DNA of 64,000 bases from Diploscapter coronatus (GCA_964036155.1 OZ038423.1:3053249-3117248), one strand, 5' to 3'; shown: positions 49,494-62,679, counted from the first letter of the stretch. Program-made: numbers and translations. The notes: generated by a model from the letters alone, not told the origin.

Positions 49494-52400
49494 CTTCTCT
49501 CGCCGAGCTGTGTGCCTCAATGCAACCCCTGCATCCCGGCCGCTCAGAGGCAGTACGTTTTCCGTGTTCCCGGCTATATTCCGTTCAACAATGTTGCGGT
49601 GTTGCCAGCTAACCCCATCAACAGGCATGCACCGATCATTCACCTACTCAAAAAAAAACCACGATATCATCTTTAATTTCGTAAAATGGATACCTATGTT
49701 CGAAGATGAAACGCATGATAGATACTTTTTTTACCATTAGCACCTTTCAGTTAGATCTTATAGCAAGCATATCAGTTCGTCAAGATTTAGTTTCTGCAAC
49801 TAATTTTCCAATCTAGTCACCTTAACATGAATAGAAATAATTTAGTTGGATTGGACCACTCTTCACTAAATCAAAAGTACTTCAAAGCCAAACATTGATC
49901 GAAATTTTTCAGAGGATGTTGTCAAACAACCGCCTTCCAAGGAGTTTCTCAGACTGGACCTAATGCGAGGACGCAATATGTTTCATACTATCAAGGCGAG
50001 AAAATTCGCTTGTAGAAAAACACTACGCTTTCGAACTCAGAATGATATTTATTTGAAATCTTTATATCTGATCAAATTCAACATGAATGAATCCGAATGA
50101 ACAAACCTTAGCTGAAAAATTTTGAATTATATCTTTCGTATATTATTTTACGATTGCTTCCAGAAATGTCATATGTTTTAGGCGGCCAACCTTCTGCTCC
50201 ATTCTCGAATTTCAGCGGCCCAAACCAGGTAAAAACCAGAGTAAAAAATGCCTCCTCTTCACATGCGAAAATCGATCCATCTTTGGTGTTCAAATTGGAA
50301 ATTCACAAACAAACAAATGCAAATGGATTTCTTTAGATGAGGATAAAAATAGGTTTCAGGAAAACTCAAAATTCAAAAACTCTAACCTTCTGCAATAGTA
50401 CGACTATGTATCAAATCAAAAATAAGAATCAAGGATGAAATTTTAGCCCGGAGGCGTCTATATGAACCCCTCCACTGGCCAACCTTACAACCCATCTACT
50501 GGTCAGCCATACAACCCTAATCAGCCGAACCAAGGATTCTCGATCGAGTATACCTGGCAGGGTCCAGGACAAGCGGGCGGTCCTCAGCCTGGACAGGGTA
50601 ACTATCAGCAGCCTGGAATGCCACCTCAGGTGAGATTTCTGCCAAGCTTTCGAAAATCAGTGATAAATTACAGCAGGGAGGTCAACAGACCCTTGGTCCA
50701 AACGGAGAAGTGCCATATCAGCCATTCGTTCCTGGAGGCGGCAATCAGCCATACCAACAGCCTGACGGAGGATACAATCAGCCAAACGCAGGATACCCTG
50801 CTCAAGGACCGCCACCAGATTTCCAGGGTCAACAGCAACAATTTGAGGGACAGGGACAGGTCTGACAAATTAAAATTAATCTGAGAATGAGTCGTTTTAG
50901 CCTCCTCCAAATTATCAAGGCGGACCACCACCCGACCAATTTGGCTCAACGCAAGGACCATACGGACCGACTCCAGGATATATGCAGGATCAAGTAGCCT
51001 CTTAGAGTTAAATCTAGTTACCCTTTCTTCAAATTTAAGATGGGCAATCAGCAGTTTCCCCCAAGTTCAACGCCTAATCCATACGGCCCGACACAAGGCT
51101 TCCAACAAGATCAGGGTCAGTTTGGACCAAGCTCTACGCCGAACCCGTATGGTTCACCTCAGGGAGGCTATCAGGACCAGGTGACAAAATTAAAAGAATT
51201 TCTCTCGAAAGTAGCATTTTCAGTTCGGTCCAAGCTCTACTCCTAGCCCTTATGGCCCAACTCAGCCCTTCCAAGATCAACAGCAACAATTCGGTTCGAG
51301 CTCAACTCCATCGCCTGGCTTCCAGCAAGGATCTCAAAACCCATACGAGCAGTATCCCCCTGGCCAAGGCCCAACTCAGGGACCTTACTCGGATCAGCAG
51401 GGTCAATTCGGACAAACGACGCAATTTCCTTCGCCCACCCCAGACTATCAGCAGTTTGGAAGCAGCACTCCTTATCCTGGGTTTGACCAGAATCAACAGG
51501 GCTTCACAGGCCAGCCTTACTATGGTCAGCCTCCTTATGGCTACACTTCTCAGCCGGGACAGGTAGGTTCGTTTCAGAAATATTTTTCAAGAAAAAGAAA
51601 TAGGATATGGGAGGCGTGCAAGGCCAAACACAATATCCTCCAAATCAGCAACCGTTCCAAGATCAGCAGCAGCAAGGTCAATTTGGCGACTCAACCACAC
51701 CTTTCCCAACAGGACCTTCATCTCAGGTATGCCGTGAAAACGGTTTCTTCCAAGCCTAGTTGATTTCAAAAACTGAAAAATTTCAAGCTTGTAAGATATC
51801 CACTGTCGATGCTGTCTTTTGACTTCACGTTTCTGTTTTCTTGATTATTTACTTCTTTCAATCGAATGCATAGAGGTAAAATGGGAAAGGGTGGTGATCA
51901 TGAAAATGGCAAGTGGGTCAAAAGTCGGTATTTTTGCCGAAAATCGCAACTGACATCTCCGCACTTGATGAAGCACACGATAATAGCCTCTTAGAAAGCC
52001 GTACTTATGCTGAGTTGAGCTCTAGAATAACGCATGACTAGTCTATCCAATTTTGGCAAGTTGTTTCAAACAATGCTTCACTACGTTTCGAAATTTCACA
52101 ACATCAATCTGAATCCAATTAGTAACGTTAGCTCTTAGACTAGAGTATCTGTCCAATGCTATAATTTTTTCGACGAATCTAAGTGCTAAGCTAGACGAAC
52201 TACCACCACGCTTATCACATTCATCAAATCACCTCCACACACTGTGCTTTCTTCTAAATGTGATCGTAGTGTATGGTAAATGTGCTAGCGCTTAGCGTTG
52301 TTTGCAGGGCGGCGGAGCGCGTCTGGTGCCGCAGTCGAGTCCGACCCTGTTCGGGCAGGACGCACAGGGTCGATTCGTGGCTCCACTCCCACAAGGTATT

Positions 52401-53906
52401 CCCGACTTCGACCCGAGTGTCATGCAGACGGGTGCATTCACACCTGATCCATCACTAAACACCAACAACGTGGGTGCTCGCATGCGACGAAGTGTTCCGA
52501 ATGTCAGTGCATGGTCAAGCCACCCTTTTCCCTTTACCCAACAAATCCCATCTTACCGTAATGCGTTTAAAGAAGAGTTAGCAGTGTGATTTTTTAAAAC
52601 TAGTGCAATAGATATTGTAAATGACCGAAAACTTGAGACGAGATAAAAGGGGCGTGTTTCTTTCTCCCTCCTCCTGTGAGCTTCGGATACGCAAGAGACG
52701 AACATTCGTTCATTAGACAATTTATTTGCTTTCTTTTCGTTTTTCGCGTTTTTAAGGACAATTATCTCTGATTGGCCAATTAATTTTTCTCAGCATCGAT
52801 AGAAGAAGATAATTGTCAAGTGCTTGTTACGAAAGTCCCGTTAATTTAGATGAAAGAACAAAGAAAAACGAAAGAAAATAAAAAGAATTGCCAAAATGAA
52901 CGAATGTCGTCAACGCGCGCATTCGAGGCTCACAAAAGGAAGAGAGAGAGAGAAGACACTCGTTTTATTTCGTCTCAAGTTATCGATCATTTATAATACA
53001 GGCATTGCTGCAGTTATAAAGCATTTGATCTCAATATAATTTGAAACTTATCAAATCAATAAGAAAATTCACACTACTCTACACTCTTGTAATAAATCTC
53101 CCGTTCTAATATGTACTTCCAATAATCGTTCTAACAGTGAAACCTATAGAAATATTTCAATTACCCTATCGCCAAAACTAAATAGAGATGCATGAACCGC
53201 AATTTCACCACGGGGAATGGGATCGTTGCTTTTTAGTTCAAAATTTTTGAAGTGAAACTTTGCAGCCTCAAGATTTCGGCGGTTCGAGCAGTACGCCGTT
53301 CCCTTCAACGGGAGGTATGGGAGGAACACCTTATGGACCAAATCAGCAGGGACAGTATCAGGTAATCTGGCAACTAGAATGTTTCTGTTCAAGAAATGTC
53401 TATATAGGGAGGTCAACAGGGCCCAGGAATGACGCCTCAGTACGATTATAACCGCGACATGAACACACAATATGGACGATATGATAGCCTCTCTTCGCCA
53501 GGTAAGGGATACGTTTCAGAGCGTTGTAAACTGGCAAAATTATGTGTATAAGAATCTATTAGATGTCAGTAAAGCAAACACATTATAGTATTTTGCATTC
53601 AAAGTTCAGTGTAGATTATCGCTTTCATAGCATGTTGAATCGTGCAATAGTTTGAAACATATCAAAAATTCAATGTTGTCAAAATTAATCAGAAACAATT
53701 CAGGCTCAAACCCGCAATTCGACCAATCAAGCAGTCAATTCCCACCAATGAATGTGGCCGGTATGTTTTAATTTTAAACAAACCCAAATATTTTTCTGAA
53801 AATGCTATTGACCCTTCATGACGAATTTATAATTTCATAAAATTTAGCTGGCTCGACTTCACTTCTAATGGCAATTTTCCTCAGTGGGCTCGTCTTTTTG
53901 TTATAA
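49494..53906 (+). CDS. Gln/Pro/Gly-rich repetitive protein with C-terminal GPI signal, 5' end missing
   Basis: Fourteen exons: 49494-49624, 49913-49995, 50164-50228, 50447-50629, 50674-50859, 50901-50993, 51040-51180, 51224-51562, 51604-51726, 52308-52469 (or 52501), 53266-53361, 53408-53501, 53704-53760 and 53848-53906. The N-terminal part has a Cys cluster (CVPQCNPCIPAAQ, RGCCQTTAF). The body is built of degenerate repeats like SSTPNPYGPTQGFQQDQGQF and STGQPYNP. The end (NVAAGSTSLLMAIFLSGLVF) is a small-residue site followed by a hydrophobic tail, typical of a GPI-anchor signal, so an upstream signal-peptide exon is expected. Composition is prion-like (nematode PQN class), suited to a surface or cuticle coat. 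The first two introns appear to use GC donors. Most middle exons are phase 0, and exon 10 can be read through to a stop at 52587-52589. Confidence 0.75.
52617..52995. mobile_element. 380-bp palindromic foldback element (intron)
   Basis: TAAATGACCGAAAACTTGAG at the left is inverted as CTCAAGTTATCGATCATTTA at the right. Pairing continues through CAGGAG/TGTGAGC-type blocks, CATTCGTTCATT and ACAATTATCT to a centre near 52790. It lies in the intron between 52469 and 53266. Confidence 0.75.
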
Positions 53907-54555
53907 GTTATCAATTTTATCGTGAATTGATTTTCGTTGTAATTTTTAAGTCAATGTTGTAAACGCTGCATTAGATTTAATTTTCAATGATAAATGAATG
54001 AAGCTTTATAAATCTAATGCGATGATATTCTTATACAATATTTCTTGTTGTAGGTTTTACCTTGCTCATGACTTGTGCTATAATTTCTTCATGATTTGTG
54101 CATTTCTACAGTAGTACTATTTCTGTATATTCTGTTTAGTGTCATTATCATTCAATATGTTCACCATCCTAAAGTTTATCTTGAAGGTCTCATGAAATAG
54201 CCTCTCTCTTTCATCCTACTCCTGCCTTTCAATACCATTTACCAAATTTGGAAAATTTGTAAAATTTGCAATGCCTTAGATTTGGATTCACAAATGATTG
54301 TTGGCAATATTCATTTGAAACATTGTTGAAACCGGTGTATTTTAGTCCCAGTGATTCAGGAACAGATTTACGAAATCCCCATAAACCAGTGATTTGAATT
54401 TCATGGATAGCTTTCTGTTTCATTTATCATTAATTTTGAAATCATTCAACTTAAAAACGAAAAGCTCGAAATAAAAATTATTGAACTTTCCAAGAAGTAG
54501 ATGTATCACTTCATAAATCTGTTCTGGACTTTTCTTAAACTTAGATTTTTGTATT
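53907..54555. other. Convergent 3' intergenic region
   Basis: AT-rich sequence with several AATAAA-like motifs on both strands. A 64-codon minus-strand frame at 54229-54423 has no domain or splice support. Confidence 0.4.
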
Positions 54556-55619
54556 TTATTGTAAATTTATTTTTAAAAATAATAAAGTAAAACTAACCTC
54601 AGTGAGATCGTCGATTTGGAACGCATTTGAACTGAGGCTATACGTGGCAGATTCGAGCTTTTCCATGAGTAACTAAATAAATAATCTTTCAAAAATTTCA
54701 CCGATAAAAGATGATAAATTACCGATAAAACCGGCGCCAACGGATGCGACTTTATTCGGGCTTTTTGATCTTCAACTTCATGATTGATTTTCGTCTTCTC
54801 TTTCTTGGCAATTCGTAGTCCTGATGAGCGTGATGCTTTTTGAATCTGAAAATTTCGCGTATTGATTTTACCAATCGGAGATTTCGACCAAAAATTAAGT
54901 TTGTGTAAGATCTTTATGATATGTTTCAATCAATAGCTTGTATGATCATGAATTGGCATATATTTTTAGCCGTTTGATTCTCACATCAACTTATTGAATA
55001 TGACCAGTAGATTATCACTGTCACTATCATCATATCATACATATACGCTCGGAGCACAGTAATAAACGCTCATAAACTCTAGCACATATTTAGGGACGTA
55101 TCCGCATGTTTGCGCACTTGCTCCTGCATTGATTTGGATCGTAAAATTTAATGAAAACATTAACGAATGACAAGCACCTTTCCTCACTTGACAAACTCAC
55201 TAATTATCGACTCGTTATTATTGCAGAAATTTATGGGCAGTTATGAGGTTGACAAATTTTGGAATGCAACACTAATCAATAATCAATTCATCGTATTCAT
55301 TTTGATAAAGCATCCATTTTTGACAGAAATTTCAGGAATGCTTGTAAATTTAAAATTCAGTGTCTAAGAAAATTCGTAACCAATTCATAAATTTTCAAAA
55401 TCGCTGCTCAAATAATTGAAACGTAATCAGTTGGTAATCTAATTTTTTTGCTAGGAAAGTTTAGTACCCAATGAAAATACCTACCTTGGATTGTCGTTGT
55501 GCCCGATTGACGCTGGCTTCCGTGAGGGCTTGATGCAGCAGAGCGGTGCGTTCTTGCTGCAGGCAGCCGAGGTCATTCGAATTTGAAGAAGTGCTGGGCG
55601 AATCTGCTGATGTTGACAT
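54556..55619 (-). CDS. MEIS/PREP (TALE) N-terminal domain protein, possibly without homeodomain
   Basis: Three phase-0 exons on the minus strand: 55619-55485, 54845-54723 and 54672-54598. They encode a Ser-rich start (MSTSADSPSTSSNSN), a helix (ERTALLHQALTEASVNRAQR), a basic patch (GLRIAKKEKTKINHE) and SHPLAPVLSLLMEKLESATY. The last matches the HPLxPLLxLLxEKCExAT core of the MEIS/PKNOX N-terminal domain, which in TALE transcription factors binds PBC/exd partners. No homeodomain exon was found on the minus strand downstream. Reading on past the donor at 54597 adds about 13 residues to a stop at 54556, overlapping an AATAAA, which would make a homeodomain-less product. An AG immediately before the ATG (GTTCCAG|ATG) suggests trans-splicing. 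The domain call rests on one block. Confidence 0.55.
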
Positions 55620-58600
55620 CTGGAACGAGCAATTTGTCGATGATTAGCCATCCCGATGACATAAACAAATCATACGAAGCGAATATTTGTTGGCGAACAA
55701 TGCGGAGAGTTGAAGCAAAACCATGCTAGAAAATGAAGAAGTAAATAACGATTTGTGGTAATATTAGATAATGACTTTTGATAAAAAAAAAATTCTAAAT
55801 CAGTGCCAGCTATCGGATAAAATTTGAAACGTACAAAATCATATTCTCTAAATTGAATTAGAAATCTGACATAGCACAAAAATTAGAAGAACATAATACT
55901 TCGTCGATTTTTATGATAAGGATGTGAAAGGGTTAATGACAATGCTGGTTTTGATAAATATCGATTAAATTTTTAAACGTATCAAAAAATCTTCATTATT
56001 TCAAAAAAGCAAAAAAAACTCTAAAACAGGAGAAGTTGATAAATCAAAGAAGACGAATTTGTCATAGGATGAAAAATGGGTTGTCGGTAAATGGATTGCT
56101 AAGTGCCTAACGGCTGCCACATGTTTGTTCGTTATTTACAGTCAGTCGTTATTTTCATTTGCATCTCTTCTTTCTCTCAGTTCCCTTTATCTTTTAGCTG
56201 CCTTTTCTAAGGCATAAACGTCTGTCGGTAGGGCGGTCATTTTGACATTGACTCGGTAGGACGAATGCGGCAAATCAAAGGCCAGGGTACTGCGAGCAAA
56301 GAGGTGCGCGCAGTCGTAAACCTTCCCAGGGAGCGGTCAGATACCATTTGTCAAGACTAAGATACGCAGATCATGTCTTCTCGGTCCATACGCGATTTAG
56401 ATACTGTAAGCTGGCATTTCTGTTAAGATTTGTTAAATCCAGTAAACATTCATCATTTTCATGAGCTCAATAAGTGAGAATTTGAAACGTATGACTATAA
56501 GATTGGCCCTGTTTACAGACCATATTAATCAAGGATTATGACAAATTCGAAAACAAAGACGAATATTTGATGAAATTATTTAGCTGGATATAACTTTTGC
56601 GGAACCCATTGAAAAATCGCTATCAATCAATCACATGCATCCATGATTACGGTAGATTGGCTGCAATGAAATGGATTCGATAGCCTCTCCCCCCAGCGCA
56701 CGCTCGTCAATTTTCATGAGGACCCTCCTCACTCTCCCGGGGTAAGGGGAAACGCTTGAAATTACCGTTCCGATAAGGATTTTTCGCTTGACAATTGCTA
56801 CAGGCCATCTCTATCGCAAAAATTCTTCACTATTTCATTTTCTTGTTTCTTTTCTTCTCCAACTTTCATATATTTCTCCTGTATGACCTCTTTTTCGTCT
56901 CCTCATTCAACAGTTTCCTCTCCGACGACTATAAATTGTTTTATGATGCGACTATTGGGCCTGCAGCAGCACGCTTGGTGCGACAGCCAACACAGAAAGG
57001 TATCAATTGACAAATTGTGAATAGGAGCGAAATTAGGGAACAAATAAAGAAATACATTAGACACGCAGAGTAGCTCATAATAAAGCCGTAAACGGCGGGA
57101 CAGAGCGGTCCATGGCGTAGAGTGAGGATATTGATTCGATTAAGAATGCAGCTGAGTTATGAACTGAATGTTTGATGTAAAAGTACATTCTGGATAAGCT
57201 GGATAGGGTATAGCAGAAATATATGCTCGATGTCAAATATTTTATCTTCGAAACTTTTTTTTTCTAATTTCTTCATTCATAACTTTTAGATTTGAAAATT
57301 GGCTTTTACTAAAATGCAAAACCACCGAACAGAGGCGAACTTATAAATATCAACTATGTAATTTTTTTATGAAATCTAACTTTTCTGCTAGATTTTCTTT
57401 CGTCATTCTTCATGTGCAAAATTGAATCAATTTCCAATTTACATGCAGCATTCACTTTATCTTTATTCTACCAATGCTCACACCTTCATTTCGAGTACCA
57501 CATCATATCCCTCACGCTCTACTCCTGGACCCGTACGTCGATGTGTGCTCCTCTAAGCTTTATCCGGGTGAGCGTTGAGCGATAGGTCTGAGCCTCGGTC
57601 CGTTTGTAGGCGCTTTTCCCCATTCTCTAGTTGTCCTTGGCCCTCAGGCCAATTTCCTAGATAGAGGTCCCCGAAGACTGACGAGACAGAGAAAGCGAAC
57701 TAGGAAGAGGAAGGGGGCGGCCCGCATGAGGCTCAGAAAAACCCCTATGTACTCAAGCATGGTTCCTGAAAAATGGCTGGATATAAAATATTCAGTGTTT
57801 TCTGATCTTCCTCGCGTATGCCTCGGAAAGGAAGAGAAAGGGCAAATCGAATGCGAATGTGCTCTTGCTTACTCGGAGCTGAAGGAGCAAGGAAATTGGC
57901 GAAAAGAACCCGCAGTGAAGGAGGAAAACAGACGAGAAAACGTCGATTCGGTCCGAAGCGGGCTATTCCAGTGTATTCTCGAGAATATAGACTGCTTATA
58001 TTTCGAGTGATAAACGAAAACGTGAGAGAAGTACCAGGTTCAGATTGGTATATTTCTTATATTTATGTTTTAGCAGATAGTTTTCTGATGATATTATCAT
58101 TTATTCTTAAGCTTTATTTACTAATTTATTCGTATACTAATGCGAATCGCATGTCACTGAACGATAGTTTTACAATTCTCTCTCCCTTTTCAAAAAGATT
58201 TGCAACATAGTTTTGTCATTTAAAGTTAAGTCAAATCACACAATTCCAAATATCATGTGATCCATTTTGGTATCGGCCCAACCTAGATACTAGTCTTTCT
58301 TCCCACTTATTCTGCTCGTGTTTACAAGTAAAATTTCATTAGCCGTGTGCAAGTCGCAGTGCTGTTGTCTGACTTCTCTTCTGTCTTGCGCGCATTTGCA
58401 TTTCGGTCTAATTTTTTCGCTTCCCTTCTGCTTTGCTGACCTTTCTCCAGTCGAATTCCTGTAATTTCCTTCTAAAGTGCGGCATCAAAACACCGCGACA
58501 GACGCCTTTTGCAGACTAATTTGAATCCGTGGGAGGATGAAAGTAGACGAAAGAAGGTAGTTTTTATTTAAACTTATCAATTGGGGAGGCATTTTTGTTA

Positions 58601-60236
58601 TGTCTCAAGACACACGAATATTGAACGTTTTCAAAAATTTGAAACTAATCGCATCCAATATCCATACTTCGAATTACTTTATGAATATTAAAGCCGAAAT
58701 TTCATCACTATTATCTCAATAATCACCTCTTAGATTTCAAAACGTCATATTCGAATTGAACTTACCTAATTACTTGACTCTTCAAAATACACCATCGGAA
58801 TTTTCTCACACAGTCAATTTATCACCAACAATTGCCATATTTCATGTTGTTCCGATTGTTGTTTTCGATCTTCGATTCGGTTTTGCTTCCGTTGCTTGAT
58901 CACTTTTGCTGCCAATCAACTCGCTCTTCTCAATCTCCTTCATTTCTCCCGTTTCTTCGAGTTTCTCAATTTTTGTTCCCAAACATTCTTTCCAACGGGC
59001 GTCTGAGCTGCTACAGATTTCTGGCTGTAGCCTCGGGGGAAAACAAGAGGGAAGCGTCAAAATGAAATTCGAAGAAAAATAGCCGCTGAAGATGATTTAT
59101 AGAGGAAGTTTTCAAGAAGCTGTAAAATCTTTATTTGGAACAACGACTAAAAATGAAACATTCATAGATCAGAGATTTCTGTCTCATGAGGATATAGATA
59201 TAACTTGGACTATCTTAGTAGAAATGCTTTGGAACGGTAACAATGCTAATCATAAATGCATCGATCTTACATTGAATTCTTCAACGCATTTGAAATATTT
59301 CTGATGGAGAAGATATTTAGAATAGAAATCTGTTGACCGAAATAGACAGTCAGTACTCAATGTGCATGAATATATCATCTCTGCAAATGGGTGATTTTTT
59401 CAAGTTAGTGCTGAGGAAATTGGGTGAACATTCCAAATGCCCTTTGAAACACATCTCTCTGAGATCGTTGTGCATTCATCACATTTCTGCGTGTTTCTGC
59501 AGACCAACTGTCCTGTTTCGATGCTCCGCCTTTTGCTCTCCATCTGCTGCTGCTGCTGTGTTATGCGGTCGAAAAGCAAAGTTCTGCCGTGGACATGCAA
59601 AGGGAATGGAGAAGAAAGAAAGGGGAAGAGAGCACGAGTCCTCGGTCCGTCCCTACATCCTCACTCTTTCCGAGTCTGCACGTCTTCATGCAACAAGGAG
59701 CTCATCATTCTCTTTCAGCAGCCATTTTGCTTATTTTTTTCCAATCAATGCAAGGGGCATCTTCCTTCTCCCGAGAATCTTGCACCTCAAAAGATTTATT
59801 CTCTTGCGGGTTCTGGATTCGACCATCAATCCTTACCTTTGACATGAAAGATCAGGATCTTCACTATTTTCACCAATTTTTTTCGTAAGTTTCTTCCTCA
59901 ACCAATGCAAGGGCATAATTTTTCGTTCGAAGACACGCATCTTAGAACATTTCTTTTGGTTCTTTACAAGTAGGCAATTTACCTTCCTCATTTCTTGTTA
60001 GTTACATGGATGAAGCTCATCATCATTCTCTTCGCCAGGCACTTTTGCTCATTCTCTTCTCAATCAATTTTTGAGCGGTTCTATTAGAGCCTTGAATACG
60101 TCAAAAAGGACTTTCGTTATTGGACTTTTGTTCTTCCTCGTTGCTAGATGTCGTCGTCATCCCTGGATTATTTTCTTCCTTCACCTTTCCCCCCGAATCT
60201 TCGCAATCTTCTGCTTAAATCGATTCTGCGATTCTG

Positions 60237-60258
60237 ATATATATATATATATATATAA
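60237..60258. repeat. (AT)n microsatellite
   Basis: About eleven uninterrupted TA dinucleotides in intergenic sequence. Confidence 0.8.
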
Positions 60259-60922
60259 TCTTCTTCGGTGGACCCTTCACTTCAGTATATTCTTGTTTTC
60301 TCAATCATAGCGTTCCTTCCTTTCCCTTCGAACTAGACATGTTGTGCAATGCTCGGATGTAAATGATTCAAAAGCTGTCTACCCATGCTTTGCAGCCCAA
60401 TTAGTCAAATCATCAGGCTCATGTGACTTCCCAGTTATTTTCATCCCCTCGTACTTGTGAATACCTCGAAATGAGTGAAGTTTGCCTGCTCCCTCTTCAG
60501 GTTTTTTTTTTATCAGCTTTGCTATTCATTCATCCGAGGAATCAATGTTGAAAGGGGACTGAGAAGCACGAGCCCATCCTAGCAGCAGCTATTGTTGTCT
60601 GCAACAAAGCCTCAAATCCCCATCAAATATCCTACTGCTCTATTTTTGCTGCTGAGCTGAAGGAGAGCGCTTCCTATCGAGTTATTTCCGGCATTCAGTA
60701 GTTTTGGCTCATTGATTGAAGACACTCGAGTTGCAGGACAGATTAATTTTGAATTGAAACCTTTTGTTGATTATTATTTTTCCTATCCTGTCTCTAGTTC
60801 AACTGCCTATCAATTATTCAGGTCAATCGATGCATTTTAGTTCAGAAGCATACTCAGAGAATTTTAATGACACATTGACTGTTTTCTCGTAGAAGAATTT
60901 TCGGATAATTGTAAAATATTTT

Positions 60923-61181
60923 TCAGTTCTGCAACAACTCTATCATAATTAAGCTTTTTATATTTATTTTGAATAAGATATTCGCTGAAACGTGTCTACG
61001 AAATTCCGTCGAATGCTGAATTAGCAGTCGTTGTGGCAAACGTAACAAATTCGTCGCATGAAAACTTCTGGTATAGACTATTTTTATATGCGCGTTCGTC
61101 AGACAAAATGTAAATAATCTCCACTTCAAAATTTGATTAATCATTGCCCATGTTTCTGCTCTTCGCTCATCCAATTCGTTC
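60923..61181 (-). CDS. Candidate exon, product unknown
   Basis: After a TTTACAG acceptor at 61182 the frame reads NELDERRAETWAMINQILKW and stays open to a stop at 60923. The first part looks like a protein helix. I found no partner exon in matching phase, and the later part is less convincing. Confidence 0.25.
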
Positions 61182-62508
61182 CTGTAAAGCAAAATGTTCT
61201 TATTTTGCGAAAGAGCTTCCTCCTTTAATTCGATTTTTGATAGTTAATTTGCTCAGAATATCTTCCTCAACATCATTTTGTTCCTGAGTTTTCGATCAAT
61301 TTCTACTTTAATTCTAATATTCTTGGGATGATTCAGATTTTCTTCCATTTCAGAAAATCAAAGGGATTATTGCTTTATATATTCGATCGGTTTGACTTTT
61401 GTTCACCACCCTTCTTCAGCTCAAATATTTGAGCTTTAAAGTTTCGTTTGACCATTTGGTTCAAACCTTCTCCTTCTCCTTTGTTCTCTTTGCTTATTTC
61501 GGTGTGCATTTTCGAATTTCCCGAATCTCACAATCAGTCTCCAACATCGGATCGAATTAACGCCCCGCTCCGATTGCGAAGTGTTTCCATTCTCTAAACT
61601 TGTGGGCTGAAGTCGAGCTTTCTAAGAACTTTCAAGCAGGGGAATTTCTGTTCTTGATAATTGTATAACATGATCACTTTGCGCGATATCAATATTTCGG
61701 GAGTTCTAATAAGATTGAATTTCCAAAGAACTCGACGTTTCGTAGAAATTATTATCTGTAACCTTTGATCCTTTTAAGTTAGCAAAATAAAGATTTTTTG
61801 AATGTTCCTAATTTCTGGGAGTAAGGCGAAAGAATGTTACTTAGTTGTTCTGGTTCTTTGTACTTTTCCAATCACTTCCTTTTCCTAAATGCAGAATTTA
61901 CTCATACTTACGATCGGCCACGTCCATAAATCTTGAAAATTCCTAATCTGTCGATTATTCGTTCGCTTTTTCGGCCGTTAAAATCGTGTTCATTTCTGAT
62001 GGCGAATAGACTCCAACAAAAATCACGAAATTTTCAGTTGATGCAAGTCGACCTTTACTTGCCAACATTGAACTTTCCCCAGGTTTTCACGTCGCCTTCC
62101 TGCGCTCCGACTTCCGTCCAGGTAAACTAAAGTTCAGCATCAAAGAAAATTAGTAAAATAGTTATGTGGAACTGAACAGAATAAAGATAGGGAGAAAAAA
62201 GAAAAAAAATTTTCGTTGAATTTCTACAAATTCATCTTCGATTGTTTCTTATGATCTAAAGAAATTTCGAATTTGTCCATACATTCAGATCGCATTCCTG
62301 GTATGATCTGACATTTGTAAGAATTTGGCAGCAGGAATTAGTTTTAATAGAAAACCAGTCCGATTAAATTAATAAAGAACTCGCATAAAATAGGAGCGTA
62401 ACAAAGAAATGAAGTCCAATACAATTTTGTGGGATGGCGGTATCGTAATAACGAAAAAAAATGCACTGATAATTCTTCCGAGTGCTATGCTATCACTACA
62501 ATTAATTT

Positions 62509-62679
62509 TTCCTTAGTTATATAAAATTTAGATTTGACTAATTTCAGACGTTCCCTAATCTCTCGATACTCAGCAGCACTTATTGTCAGCCCGTCGCTAA
62601 GATCCAGGTCAGTCTCAGATGTTACATTCCTAGATTTGGAAATAATATTTCCACTCAAATCTGCACCATTGCACATCAA
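62509..62679 (-). CDS. Candidate exon, product unknown
   Basis: The frame from an ATG at 62679 reads MMCNGADLSG, then TDLDLSDGLTISAAEYREIR, an amphipathic helical stretch typical of real coding sequence, followed by a possible GT donor after ERLKL. A second entry point is the acceptor AAATCTAG|G near 62630. No joining exon was identified. Confidence 0.35.

Larger units (their letters stand above)
55620..62508. other. Mostly non-coding region
   Basis: About 7 kb with pyrimidine-rich stretches on the plus strand (58.3-60.7 kb). Frames at 57726-58010, 57818-58210 and 59333-59847 show no domains or codon pattern. A degenerate duplication joins 59690-59760 and 60010-60070 (both with GAGCTCATCATTCTC-like and CAATCAATG/CAATCAATT runs). 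There is an AT dinucleotide run at 60237-60258. It could be upstream regulatory DNA of the MEIS-like gene. Confidence 0.35.

Noticed and set aside
57726..58210. Overlapping 94- and 130-codon frames
   Set aside because: Two phases are open at once over a purine-rich tract; no recognisable protein features.
59333..59847. Longest open frames in the window (169 and 136 codons, overlapping)
   Set aside because: Two long frames overlap in different phases over a pyrimidine-rich stretch. Neither has a domain, signal, splice context or repeat structure. The openness is explained by base composition.
62041..62128. Plus-strand exon-like segment with acceptor and donor
   Set aside because: Readable in two frames, no in-phase partners, no family similarity.
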